Shown here: positions 15,003-23,570 of the stretch, piece after piece
Numbering within the stretch: position 1 is the first letter of the stretch
Layout of the letters: every line of letters begins with the position of its first letter
Source: Actinomycetes bacterium
GTDB taxonomy: Bacteria; Actinomycetota; Acidimicrobiia; Acidimicrobiales; Acidimicrobiaceae
Length of the DNA: 25,030 bases
Direction: 5' to 3'
NCBI GenBank assembly: GCA_021819725.1
Contig: JAKAQR010000040.1
Coordinates: 1-25,030, forward strand
Position numbers and translations under genes: made by a program
Notes under the pieces: model-generated
Told to the model about the DNA's origin: nothing
Database searches by the model: none
Seen by the model: the letters and a program-made list of their open reading frames with translations, nothing else

Positions 15003-16206
15003 GGTCCTCCCTCCTCTCGCGGGGTGGCTCCAACTCTGCGCGCGCAGGGCGCGCCAGCTCCCGTGCCGTACTCCGATCGCGTCCCACCGCAATCGCACGG
15101 TACAAAAGCAACCCTCCAACGATGCCAAGACCCACCATCGCAAACCCAAGGGGACGCGATACCCGCATGGCAGCAACCACTAACAACCACACCAGCATGA
15201 CCGGAATCAAAACCTTCCAGCCGAGGTCCATCAACTGGTCATAGCGCAGTCGGGGCAAGGCCGCCCGGAACCACACATAGATGAAGAAGAAGACCGCTGT
15301 CTTAACGATGAACCAGACAATGGGCCAGAGCCAATGCAAGAAGCTCGGGTCAGGGCCATCGGGACCGCCGAAGAACATCGTAACCATGATCGCCGACATC
15401 GTAATGGTGTTCATGTACTCCGCGAGGTAGAACAGCGCGAACCGGATCGACGAATACTCAGTATGAAAGCCGCCAACCAGCTCCTGTTCGGCCTCAACCA
15501 GATCAAATGGCGGACGATTGACCTCGGCCGTGATGGCGATGATGAAGACGAGGAACGGTATCACGCCCAATCGAATGATGTTCCAATGCGGGATGAATCC
15601 GAAGAACGTCCCGAGCTGCTGAGTGACCATGTCCCTGGTCGAAAGCGAGCCGGTCAGGAGAACTACCGAGGCAATCGAGAGACCCATCGCTGCCTCATAG
15701 GAGATCATCTGCGCTGACGCCCGCACCGATCCGATCAGCGGGTACTTCGACCCAGAAGACCAGCCGGCCAACATGACGCCGTAGACCGAGATCGACGACA
15801 TTGCAAGCAGTAGGAGAATACCAATCGGTGGATCAGCGACCTGCAGCTCAGTCGTGTGACCAAAGATATGCACAATGCCACCAACTGGTACCAGAGTAAA
15901 GGTCAAAAAGGCGGGGATCACCGAGAGGTAAGGAGCAAGCTTAAAGATAAACTTATCCGACCGTTCTGGGATGAGGTCCTCTTTGAAGAAGAGTTTGATG
16001 CCATCGGCCAGACTTTGGAGGAGACCAAACGGGCCAGCGCGGTTGGGTCCAATTCGGTTCTGCATGTCCGATATGACCTTGCGCTCGATCCAGATCGCGA
16101 GCAAGACAGACACCATCATCGCAATGAAAGCGACAATGACCTTGATAACTACGATGAGAACGACAACCCACCCGATGTGGCCCGCCAACAACGGATCACT
16201 CCCCAT
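14989..16206 (-). CDS. nuoH: NADH-quinone oxidoreductase subunit H
   Basis: A 405-residue membrane subunit that shapes the quinone-binding cavity. Conserved loops are NRIGPNRAGPFGLLQSLADG, then FFKEDLIPE, and AEVNRPPFDLVEAEQELVGG followed by HTEYSSIRFALFYLAEY. A polar C-terminal tail of about 35 residues, rich in Arg and Glu, follows the last helix. The ATG at 16206 overlaps the nuoG end by 11 bp. Confidence 0.97.
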   Translation of the reverse strand: MGSDPLLAGHIGWVVVLIVVIKVIVAFIAMMVSVLLAIWIERKVISDMQNRIGPNRAGPFGLLQSLADGIKLFFKEDLIPERSDKFIFKLAPYLSVIPAFLTFTLVPVGGIVHIFGHTTELQVADPPIGILLLLAMSSISVYGVMLAGWSSGSKYPLIGSVRASAQMISYEAAMGLSIASVVLLTGSLSTRDMVTQQLGTFFGFIPHWNIIRLGVIPFLVFIIAITAEVNRPPFDLVEAEQELVGGFHTEYSSIRFALFYLAEYMNTITMSAIMVTMFFGGPDGPDPSFLHWLWPIVWFIVKTAVFFFIYVWFRAALPRLRYDQLMDLGWKVLIPVMLVWLLVVAAMRVSRPLGFAMVGLGIVGGLLLYRAIAVGRDRSTARELARPARAELEPPRERREDHGDS

Positions 16207-18736
16207 TGATCTTCTCCACTCTTACTTTGATCCAGGACTGATTTTCCAACAGGGATAGCGTCGCAGGCGTCAGCCCGTCCACCACGAGGACTCGCGAATC
16301 GCTTCTCACAGACAGATCGAAGGCCTTCGTCAACTCCACGCCAAGCTCTACCGTGGCAGCACCGATGAGACGACAGCGATCGCCATCCATAAGCCCAAGC
16401 TGCTCACCCTGCAAGGGAGACAACTTGAGCACGGGATCGCGAACCCACGCGGCCAGGAAGGGATTTGCACTTAGCGACGGTGACACGTCATAAAGTCTCG
16501 GCACGAGGCTCAACCAGAACTCATCCTCGGCCAAGGGATCGGGGTCGCGCACAACATCGCCAGTCCCCCTCTCCGCAGAGACCAGTGCCTGTGGAGACTT
16601 ACCTGGGTCCAGGGCGAAGCCAGTCGCGACCGTGGGTTCAACAACCCGACCAGCAGCGAAGTTCGCTCCTTGGCGGTCCACCGAAGCAATGCCTGGGGTC
16701 GCCATAGGATCAAGGATCCGAGGAGCGCAAGGTTCCTCGCGACGCGACAGCGGAAACAATGGACCATCGAGGCTCTCGGCGAAATACTCGTAACCAAGTC
16801 CTGCCAGGAGCCCCCCCGATTGGTTGAGGTCCCGCATCACGTCGGCCAAGGTCAAGAATCCCAGCTCGTCGCCGAGCATCGATGCCAGTTCAGCGGCGAT
16901 CATCCAGCCCGAGCGAGCCTGGCCAAGCGGTTCGACCTGACGGCCAAGGCGCAGATGGCGCCACTCAACGTTGACCGTCGAACCCTGCTCTTCACCAAAG
17001 GCGCACAGAGGCAGAACAATAGCGGCGCTGTGAGTCGTAGCGGACTCAAACGTGCTCAAAGCGATAACGGTGACGCGCTCCCCAAGAACTTCCAGGTCAG
17101 CCTCCGACATGCCTAGCCTGGTCAATTCGCTGTCGAGCACAATGAGAGTCCCGAAATCTCCACGCAGAGCTCCCGCCACAATGGCATCCGCCGACACCGA
17201 AGGAGTTACTCCACCGGAGGAGCGGATGACCTGGGGCGCATTCGGCGTAAATCCAACGGCCACGGCGTTTGCCCCATGAGGCGTACCGTTGAGAACCTTC
17301 GCCCCCGGGAGACGCTCCAGTAGGTCTTTGAGCACACGTGTGTTGAGCGCTGCCCCAAACCCTCGGTCCCGAGACCCCGCGACGATGACGACATCGTCGA
17401 CCTGGTCACCAATGGCAGCAATGACCTCGTCGACAGCCTGACCCAGACGACTCGGCTCGAGCGCAATCGCGTGATCGACAATCGGGGTGAGCTCGGTGGG
17501 AGTTGTGTTCAACTCAATAACGCTAAGGCCCGCTCGAATTGCCGCTCGCAAGCGCAGGTGCATAACCGGCAACTCGTTTTTAGGGTCGACGTTGACGAGC
17601 ACCAACTTGCTCGCACTCAGTGCCTGATTGATTGACGCTGGATTCTCCAATAACAATGAGGCATCAGTTCTGAGATCAGCCGCACCGTCTACCGCATTCG
17701 TCCGAATCACATCACTGGCCAACTTCGCCCAGGCATAGGTCGTTTCGAGTGACAGAGACGTGCCCGAGACAATAGCCACTGCAGAAGCTCCGCGTTCGTC
17801 AATTGTCCTCTTGATGCTCAATGCCGCAGCCCGCAGCGCTTTGGACCACGAAACCTCGGCACTTCGGCTCTGATCTCTGAGTCGAGGACGCGCTACGCGA
17901 AGTTCCAGGTTGTTGACCGCGCTCGTGGTGAATCGACCACGATCGCAGAGCCAACTGTGATTGATAGCATCCGAGTCGATGCCGAGCATCCGCGTCAACT
18001 CATTCTGACTCGACTGAAGGCTCACCTGGCAGCCGAGATCACATTCCATACATGTCGATGCCGACTGCACCAGATCCCATGGGCGCGCCTTGAAGCGATA
18101 TGGCGTCGTAGTGAGCGCGCCCACCGGGCAAATTTGCGCCACATTACCCGAGAAGTACGAGTCGAAGTCCACATTCGAGAATGTTGCAATGCGCAAGGCG
18201 CCACCGCGTCCCGCAAAGTCGATCAGCGGCTCGCCAGCAATCTCGTCGGCAAACCGCGTGCAACGATCGCACTGGATACAGCGCTCTCGATCGAGCTTGA
18301 TGAGCCGAGAGATGGGGATCGGCTTCGCGTAATGTCGCTTCTCCTCGACAAAGCGGGTTTCACCTGAGCCATGGGCGAACGCCTGATCTTGAAGCGGACA
18401 TTCACCGCCCTTATCGCACACAGGGCAATCAAGAGGATGATTAGCCAGAAGGAACTCGAGAACCCCATGCTGGGCCTTCTTTACAGCCGCGGATTCAGTA
18501 AACACCTCCATCCCGTCGGCCACGTCGATGTAACAGGACGGCTGCAGCGAGACTCCGCGAGGTCCCTTGACCTCGACCAAACACATACGGCACATGCCGA
18601 CCGCAGACATTCGAGGATGATAACAAAACCGCGGCACGTGGATCCCAGCTGCATCGAGTGCATCGATGAGCTTGGTACCCTTTTGCGCCTGAAACGGGTG
18701 CTCATCAAACGTTAGGGACACCAACTCGTCAGGCAT
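16196..18736 (-). CDS. nuoG: NADH-quinone oxidoreductase subunit G (iron-sulfur, molybdopterin-oxidoreductase fold)
   Basis: An 846-residue NADH-arm subunit. All N-terminal cluster ligands are visible: 2Fe-2S C38, C49, C52, C68; the His-Cys3 cluster H100, C104, C107, C113; 4Fe-4S C153, C156, C159, C203; and the extra cluster N7 with C229, C232, C236, C264 (CxxCxxxCx27C). N7 is present only in some bacterial complexes I. The rest is the formate-dehydrogenase-like domain without a cofactor site. The ATG at 18736 overlaps the nuoF stop by 8 bp. An in-frame start at 18778 would add 14 residues read from inside nuoF and is rejected. Confidence 0.95.
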   Translation of the reverse strand: MPDELVSLTFDEHPFQAQKGTKLIDALDAAGIHVPRFCYHPRMSAVGMCRMCLVEVKGPRGVSLQPSCYIDVADGMEVFTESAAVKKAQHGVLEFLLANHPLDCPVCDKGGECPLQDQAFAHGSGETRFVEEKRHYAKPIPISRLIKLDRERCIQCDRCTRFADEIAGEPLIDFAGRGGALRIATFSNVDFDSYFSGNVAQICPVGALTTTPYRFKARPWDLVQSASTCMECDLGCQVSLQSSQNELTRMLGIDSDAINHSWLCDRGRFTTSAVNNLELRVARPRLRDQSRSAEVSWSKALRAAALSIKRTIDERGASAVAIVSGTSLSLETTYAWAKLASDVIRTNAVDGAADLRTDASLLLENPASINQALSASKLVLVNVDPKNELPVMHLRLRAAIRAGLSVIELNTTPTELTPIVDHAIALEPSRLGQAVDEVIAAIGDQVDDVVIVAGSRDRGFGAALNTRVLKDLLERLPGAKVLNGTPHGANAVAVGFTPNAPQVIRSSGGVTPSVSADAIVAGALRGDFGTLIVLDSELTRLGMSEADLEVLGERVTVIALSTFESATTHSAAIVLPLCAFGEEQGSTVNVEWRHLRLGRQVEPLGQARSGWMIAAELASMLGDELGFLTLADVMRDLNQSGGLLAGLGYEYFAESLDGPLFPLSRREEPCAPRILDPMATPGIASVDRQGANFAAGRVVEPTVATGFALDPGKSPQALVSAERGTGDVVRDPDPLAEDEFWLSLVPRLYDVSPSLSANPFLAAWVRDPVLKLSPLQGEQLGLMDGDRCRLIGAATVELGVELTKAFDLSVRSDSRVLVVDGLTPATLSLLENQSWIKVRVEKINGE

Positions 18737-20024
18737 GAGGGCACCGCCCTTCCTTGATATGGACCAGAAAATCATCACGAAAATGGTTGACCGCAGCGCT
18801 CACCGATGGCGGGATCGATGGCCCGAGAACACAAATGGTCGTCTGTGCTGGCGGCCACTTGATACCTGGCGAGATGTTATCACAAAGATCAAGGAGTAGG
18901 TCGAGATCGGCCTCCCTCCCCTCGCCCTCCTCGATGCGACGCAGAATCTTGTCGATCCAGGCACCGCCCTCGCGACACGGCGTACACTGACCGCACGACT
19001 CGCGTGCGAAGAAGCGCGCGATGCGCCAGGCCGACCGAACTGGGCATGAGCTGTCGTCCATGACAATGACCGAACCGGAACCCAGCATGGAACCCGCCTT
19101 TGCCACCTCATCTTGACCAAGCGGAATATCAAGGTTCTCGGGGAAAAACCACGGTGCCGACACGCCGCCTGGGATAAACGCGATAAGTGATCGATCCGGA
19201 TGGAGACCCTGGCCATACTCCTTGCCGTAGATCAGGTCACGAAAGGTGATCTTCGTCATCTCGACCTCATAGGGGCCCGGACGTTGAACCTGTCCCGAAA
19301 GCGCGAAGAGCCGAGTCCCCGTAGAACGTCCCTCGCCAAGTGCCTTGAAAGCGGCACCACCATGTTGCACGATCCACGGAAGATTCGACACGGTCTCCAC
19401 GTTGTTCACGATGGTTGGCTCGCCGTAGAGTCCGATCACCGCTGGAAAATAGGGTGGCTTGATGCGGGGAAAACCACGTTTGCCCTCGAGTGACTCAATG
19501 AGTGAGGTCTCCTCGCCGCAAATGTAGGCTCCAGCACCCGGCTGCAGCAGGATATCAACCGAGAATGACGAGCCAAAAATCGATCGACCCAAGGCATTCC
19601 TCGCATAGGCTTCGTTGATCGCCTGCTGAACGCGCTCCAACCCCAGGGCAAATTCTCCACGCAGGTAGATGACGACTAAAGACGCACCAATCGCATAGGC
19701 CGCTATGGTGGCACCCTCGACCAATTGATGTGGGTCGCGTTCGACCAGTAGGTGATCCTTGAAGGTAGCCGGCTCGCTCTCATCGCCATTGATCACCAGA
19801 TATCGTCGTGGCGCCTTTCGCAACATCGACCACTTGCGTCCTGCCTCGAATCCGGCGCCACCACGACCGAGAAGGTTGGCGGTGGTAACCTCATCGGCAA
19901 CCTCCTCGGGTCGCATCTCGAGCACCGCTCTGCGCAGTCCTTGATCGCCCCCGGTTGCCAGAAAACGCGAGAGTGTTTCAGAGTCTCCATACCCCAGGCG
20001 GGCACCAACGATTCGCTCCGTCAC
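18729..20024 (-). CDS. nuoF: NADH-quinone oxidoreductase subunit F (FMN, NADH-binding)
   Basis: A 431-residue subunit that oxidises NADH on FMN. The glycine-rich FMN/NADH site GRGGAGFEAGRKW spans 53-65, followed by NGDESEPATFKDHLL near 79 and CGEETSLIESLEG near 169. The 4Fe-4S cluster N3 ligands are C344, C347, C350 in ESCGQCTPCREG, and C398. The GTG start overlaps the nuoE stop by 4 bp, with GGGGGAT upstream. Confidence 0.97.
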   Translation of the reverse strand: MTERIVGARLGYGDSETLSRFLATGGDQGLRRAVLEMRPEEVADEVTTANLLGRGGAGFEAGRKWSMLRKAPRRYLVINGDESEPATFKDHLLVERDPHQLVEGATIAAYAIGASLVVIYLRGEFALGLERVQQAINEAYARNALGRSIFGSSFSVDILLQPGAGAYICGEETSLIESLEGKRGFPRIKPPYFPAVIGLYGEPTIVNNVETVSNLPWIVQHGGAAFKALGEGRSTGTRLFALSGQVQRPGPYEVEMTKITFRDLIYGKEYGQGLHPDRSLIAFIPGGVSAPWFFPENLDIPLGQDEVAKAGSMLGSGSVIVMDDSSCPVRSAWRIARFFARESCGQCTPCREGGAWIDKILRRIEEGEGREADLDLLLDLCDNISPGIKWPPAQTTICVLGPSIPPSVSAAVNHFRDDFLVHIKEGRCPHA

Positions 20025-20608
20025 TCTTGATCCCCCGCTCTCTCGCGATCGATCTCTGTCATCGGGATTGCGGGTGGAGCCTCACGACGAACTCGGATCA
20101 GCGTGCCATGAGGAGGTACCTCATCGTCGAGCTCACCATCGCGAAGTCGAGCAATGAGCGAACGAAAGCTCTCGTCATCGAGGGGACCGAAATAGCGGTA
20201 GTTCACCTGTGCAGCAGGAGCGTGGTCACAGTGTGCGATACACTCAACCTCTTCAAGCGTGAACAACCCATCTTCGGTAGTTCCGCCGACCGGGATACCA
20301 AGGACCTTCTCGGCGTCCTCGAGCACTTCGTAAGCCCCTCGCAGCATGCAGGCGATATTCGTACAGACTCCAATCACATATCGGCCTACTGGTTCAAGCT
20401 TGAGCATGTCGTAGAACGATGCCGTTCCCTGCACCTCGGCTGCGCTTGAACCAACGAGCTCGGCGATATGTGCCATCGCCTCGTCACTGACATAGCCATC
20501 CTGCTCCTGAGCAAGATGGCACAGCGGGATCGTTGCCGATCGAGGATCTGGGTATAGCGAAACCAACTCCTTCGCGCGGCTCAACATGTCATCCGAGAAA
20601 CGTGCCAC
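20021..20608 (-). CDS. nuoE: NADH-quinone oxidoreductase subunit E (2Fe-2S)
   Basis: A 195-residue thioredoxin-like subunit of the NADH arm, binding cluster N1a through C82 and C87 (CTNIAC) and C123 and C127 (ECIAHCDHAP). The helical N-terminal part with LCHLAQEQDGYVS and VQGTASFYDML is typical. A C-terminal tail of about 35 polar residues follows the fold. The GTG start directly abuts the nuoD stop, with GGGAGAGGTGG upstream. Confidence 0.96.
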   Translation of the reverse strand: MARFSDDMLSRAKELVSLYPDPRSATIPLCHLAQEQDGYVSDEAMAHIAELVGSSAAEVQGTASFYDMLKLEPVGRYVIGVCTNIACMLRGAYEVLEDAEKVLGIPVGGTTEDGLFTLEEVECIAHCDHAPAAQVNYRYFGPLDDESFRSLIARLRDGELDDEVPPHGTLIRVRREAPPAIPMTEIDRERAGDQE

Positions 20609-21961
20609 CTAACGATCCACCTCTCCCATTACCGGGTCCACCGACGATATCACCGCCACCGCATCGGCCAGCAACCCCCCATGCAGCATCACGGGAAGGC
20701 TCTGCAGATTGACGAACGAAGGTCCTCGAATATGCATTCGAAACGGCTTCGCCGAACCATCAGACACCATGTAGCACCCCAACTCGCCTCGAGGAGACTC
20801 GATAGCGACGTAGCTCTCGCCCGGAGGGATCCGAATCCCTTCGGTAAAGAGTTTGAAGTGATGGATCAGCGCCTCCATGGACTCGTCAATACGCGCTCGC
20901 GGCGGTGGAGTGACCTTGGGATCCAACGCCCGGTAAGGTCCTTTGGGCATCTTATCAAGAATTTGACGCACGATCGAAATCGACTGTCGAATCTCAAACA
21001 GCCGTACCGCGTAGCGATCGTATGTGTCTCCAACACTCCCAACAACTACATCGAAGTCGACCTGGTCATAGAATAGATAGGGCATCTCCTTGCGCAGATC
21101 CCATGGCACGCCGGAGGCACGAAGTATCGGACCCGATGCCGAAAGCGCCACCGCCTCCTGGGGCCTCAGTACCCCTACTCCCACGACTCGCTCACGAAAG
21201 ATGGGTTGGCCCGTGATCAACTCGTCATAGTCATGTGTTCGCGCCTCGATCGTGTCGACTATGGCGGTCACATCGTCCTCCCACCCATCAGGAAGGTCGG
21301 CTGCAACTCCTCCAACACGGATGTAGTTGTTGTTCATTCTCAGGCCTGACGTCTTCTCAAAGAACGAAAGGACCATCTCCCGATCTCGAAAGCCAAAGAT
21401 CATCATCGAGGTCGAACCTAGATCCATGCCGTTGGTAGCGAGCCACATCACGTGCGATGCGATACGGTTGAGCTCAGACATGAGCATGCGGATCCAGGTC
21501 GCTCGCTCGGGCATCTCAATGCCCAAGAGGCTCTCTGCGGCCAGGCAAAACACCAGCTCGTTGTTGAGGGGAGATAGGTAGTCCATTCGGGTCACGTTCG
21601 TAGTCCCCTGAAGATACGTCAGGTTCTCCGCTGTCTTCTCCATGCCGGTGTGCAGATAGCCGACGACCGGCTTGGAGCGCAGGACCGTCTCGCCCTCGAT
21701 CTCGAGCATGATCCGCAGCACGCCATGGGTCGAAGGATGCTGCGGCCCCATGTTGATGATCATGCGACCATCATCGGAATCGCTCTCGAGTTCTGCCTCA
21801 CCCTCGGGAATCCTCAGTGTGGAGCCAATCTCCTTTGCGAGGGCAGCCGCCGTGGTGGACGAGCGCTCACCCAGCTCCTGTGGACCTTCGGAGGTTTCCT
21901 GCACCAAACCAAATCGGCCGTCACCTTCAGGACGAACAACCGTGTAGATAGCATTGCTCAT
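20609..21961 (-). CDS. nuoD: NADH-quinone oxidoreductase subunit D (49 kDa type)
   Basis: A 450-residue subunit that forms the quinone-binding pocket with NuoB. The conserved core begins at MGPQHPSTHGVLRIML near residue 71, and SGLRMNNNYIRVGGVA and RGELGCYMVSDGS are visible further on. It is preceded by an unusually polar N-terminal extension of about 65 residues; shorter extensions occur in other actinobacteria. The ATG overlaps the nuoC stop by 4 bp (ATGA), and a GGAGGT lies 12 nt upstream. NuoC and NuoD are separate here, not fused. Confidence 0.97.
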   Translation of the reverse strand: MSNAIYTVVRPEGDGRFGLVQETSEGPQELGERSSTTAAALAKEIGSTLRIPEGEAELESDSDDGRMIINMGPQHPSTHGVLRIMLEIEGETVLRSKPVVGYLHTGMEKTAENLTYLQGTTNVTRMDYLSPLNNELVFCLAAESLLGIEMPERATWIRMLMSELNRIASHVMWLATNGMDLGSTSMMIFGFRDREMVLSFFEKTSGLRMNNNYIRVGGVAADLPDGWEDDVTAIVDTIEARTHDYDELITGQPIFRERVVGVGVLRPQEAVALSASGPILRASGVPWDLRKEMPYLFYDQVDFDVVVGSVGDTYDRYAVRLFEIRQSISIVRQILDKMPKGPYRALDPKVTPPPRARIDESMEALIHHFKLFTEGIRIPPGESYVAIESPRGELGCYMVSDGSAKPFRMHIRGPSFVNLQSLPVMLHGGLLADAVAVISSVDPVMGEVDR

Positions 21962-22383
21962 CGGTTGCGCTTGACCTCCTTAAACTGCACCGGAACACGA
22001 CCAACTCCATAGTCCTTTCGCAGTGGATGACCCTCCCAATCCTCCGGCAACAGGATGCGTGTCAAATCCGGGTGGTTCTCAAAACGCACACCAAAAAGGT
22101 CGTATACCTCTCGCTCCATCGCTTCGGCTCCTGGGTACCATCCAAAAATCGATGGCACGACCATGTCAAGCTCTGGCACCTGCACGCGCAGACGTACAAT
22201 CGCAGCGGGAGCGAACGCCCTCAAGTTCACCACCAGTTCGAATCGCTCGAGCTGCACGTCATACATACGGTCTCGGGTTTGATTGTCGAGATAGTCCACG
22301 CAGGTCAGGTCCGCCAGATAAATGTAACCCTCCTCGTGGCGCGCTTGCACCGTTGGGAGGTACTGAGACCTCTCCAACACCAT
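21958..22383 (-). CDS. nuoC: NADH-quinone oxidoreductase subunit C (30 kDa type), short form
   Basis: A 141-residue subunit of the connecting arm. The C-terminal signature is complete: SIFGWYPGAEAMEREVYDL, then FGVRFENHPDLTRILLPEDW and GHPLRKDY. The usual N-terminal region before YLADLTCVDYL is only about 20 residues, shorter than in typical NuoC proteins. The ATG at 22383 lies 4 bp past the nuoB stop, and the TGAGGTGATG context offers only a cramped binding site; a GTG at 22386 is possible. Upstream in-frame codons to 22494 merely read nuoB out of frame. The identity is certain; the exact start is less so. Confidence 0.92.
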   Translation of the reverse strand: MVLERSQYLPTVQARHEEGYIYLADLTCVDYLDNQTRDRMYDVQLERFELVVNLRAFAPAAIVRLRVQVPELDMVVPSIFGWYPGAEAMEREVYDLFGVRFENHPDLTRILLPEDWEGHPLRKDYGVGRVPVQFKEVKRNR

Positions 22384-22387
22384 CACC

Positions 22388-22948
22388 TCAGACAAGGTCC
22401 TCAGCACCTCCGAGCATCTTGGTAGTGGCTGGCTCCCCGACCATGCGCAGCGTTGTTCCACGCTCACCAACAGCGCGGCGACGAAGAATCTCACCGGTCT
22501 GAATCTGGTGATGCAACGTCAAGATCGCATGCATAAGAGTCTCTGGGCCTGGGGGGCAACCGGGCGCATAGACGTCAACCGGTACGATCTGGTCAACGCC
22601 TTGGACGATCGCATAGTTGTTGAACATCCCACCAGTGGAGGCGCAGACTCCCATCGAGATAACCCACTTTGGCTCCATCATCTGGTCATAGACCTGACGA
22701 AGAACCGGCGCCATCTTTTGCGAGACTCTGCCCGCAACAATCATGAGGTCCGACTGGCGCGGTGACGCTCGAAATACCTCCATTCCAAAGCGGGCAAGAT
22801 CGAAATCCGCCGCACCACTCGCCATCATCTCGATCGCACAACAGGCGAGTCCAAAGGTCGCAGGCCATACGCTGGCCTTTCGTGCCCATTGCACAAGCTT
22901 CTCGACGTTTCCAGTCAGGAAGTTGTAGCTCAAGTCTTCAAGTGGCAT
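22388..22948 (-). CDS. nuoB: NADH-quinone oxidoreductase subunit B (cluster N2)
   Basis: A 186-residue subunit carrying the terminal cluster N2, which reduces quinone. The ligands are the tandem C36-C37 ([11 protein letters not shown]), C102 ([11 protein letters not shown]) and C131 ([11 protein letters not shown]). The ATG at 22948 shares one base with the nuoA stop (TGATG) and has GAGGAGG 10 nt upstream. The frame extends to 23044, but that part overlaps nuoA and is not NuoB-like. Confidence 0.97.
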   Translation of the reverse strand: MPLEDLSYNFLTGNVEKLVQWARKASVWPATFGLACCAIEMMASGAADFDLARFGMEVFRASPRQSDLMIVAGRVSQKMAPVLRQVYDQMMEPKWVISMGVCASTGGMFNNYAIVQGVDQIVPVDVYAPGCPPGPETLMHAILTLHHQIQTGEILRRRAVGERGTTLRMVGEPATTKMLGGAEDLV

Positions 22949-23388
22949 CAGTCGTGGCCTCCTCGAACCATCAACGCGGTCAGCTCCTTGAGATCGATGT
23001 GTCCCATGCCACTCGGTGCAGACGACCCGCGCTTGGGTCCCCAACTCAAGGCACCATTAGCCACAAGGTACGCGAAGGCGATGAAGACTACGAGAGCAAA
23101 GGTTGCGATCTCCACGACCCCAAAAGTCCCAAGCTCACCGGCGGCGGCGGCAAATGGATACAAGAAGATGATCTCGATATCGAAGATGATAAAGATCATT
23201 GCAACCAGATAGAAACGCACTGGAAACCGCTCTGCAAGCTCCGTCCTCGGAACGATGCCGCACTCGTATGGGGCGGACTTGGCTCGATGAGGACGCCGAG
23301 GAGCGAAGAGTCCCGACGCCACGAACGAGCCTGACGCAAATAGCGCACCAAGCACAAGCATGATGACTATCGGAAGGTATTGAGCCAC
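22948..23388 (-). CDS. nuoA: NADH-quinone oxidoreductase subunit A
   Basis: A 146-residue membrane subunit with three helices. The conserved loop and helix read YECGIVP near 41-47, then [19 protein letters not shown] with D70 and E72. It is the first gene of the operon. The GTG start at 23388 follows AATGGGGTGAG closely, so spacing to a binding site is tight and the true start is slightly uncertain. A C-terminal polar tail of about 30 residues is longer than in many homologues. Confidence 0.96.
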   Translation of the reverse strand: MAQYLPIVIMLVLGALFASGSFVASGLFAPRRPHRAKSAPYECGIVPRTELAERFPVRFYLVAMIFIIFDIEIIFLYPFAAAAGELGTFGVVEIATFALVVFIAFAYLVANGALSWGPKRGSSAPSGMGHIDLKELTALMVRGGHD

Positions 23389-23405
23389 CTCACCCCATTT
23401 CTGTC

Positions 23406-23433
23406 GTTATCACTGTATCGCACATACTCCCAA
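23406..23433 (-). promoter_or_regulatory. Candidate promoter of the nuo operon
   Basis: On the minus strand TTGGGA (23433-23428) and GATAAC (23411-23406) are separated by 16 bp. Each matches the sigma-70-type consensus at four of six positions. A transcript starting about 7 nt later would have a leader of roughly 12 nt before the nuoA GTG. The match is moderate and was found by eye. The 182 bp between nuoA and the divergent reductase hold no other recognisable feature. Confidence 0.35.
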
Positions 23434-23570
23434 AGCCTGCGCGCGTACTCCTATCTTGATACGAGTTGCCCTCTGCACGCAAATCCGTTGGCCGCTCGCA
23501 ACCGATTCAGCCGCGAAAGGGTTCCGCTACCGTCCGTTGCCCACGAGATAACCCCTCGCCCTGGTCTACG

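Noticed and set aside
15003..15176. Upstream in-frame extension of nuoI
   Set aside because: It overlaps nuoH in another frame; the ATG at 15002 has a strong binding site and gives a normal NuoI N-terminus.
18737..18778. Upstream in-frame start for nuoG
   Set aside because: The added residues are read from inside nuoF and lack homology to NuoG; the ATG at 18736 fits the family start.
22949..23044. Upstream in-frame extension of nuoB
   Set aside because: It overlaps the 3' end of nuoA and is not NuoB-like; the TGATG junction is typical of the operon.
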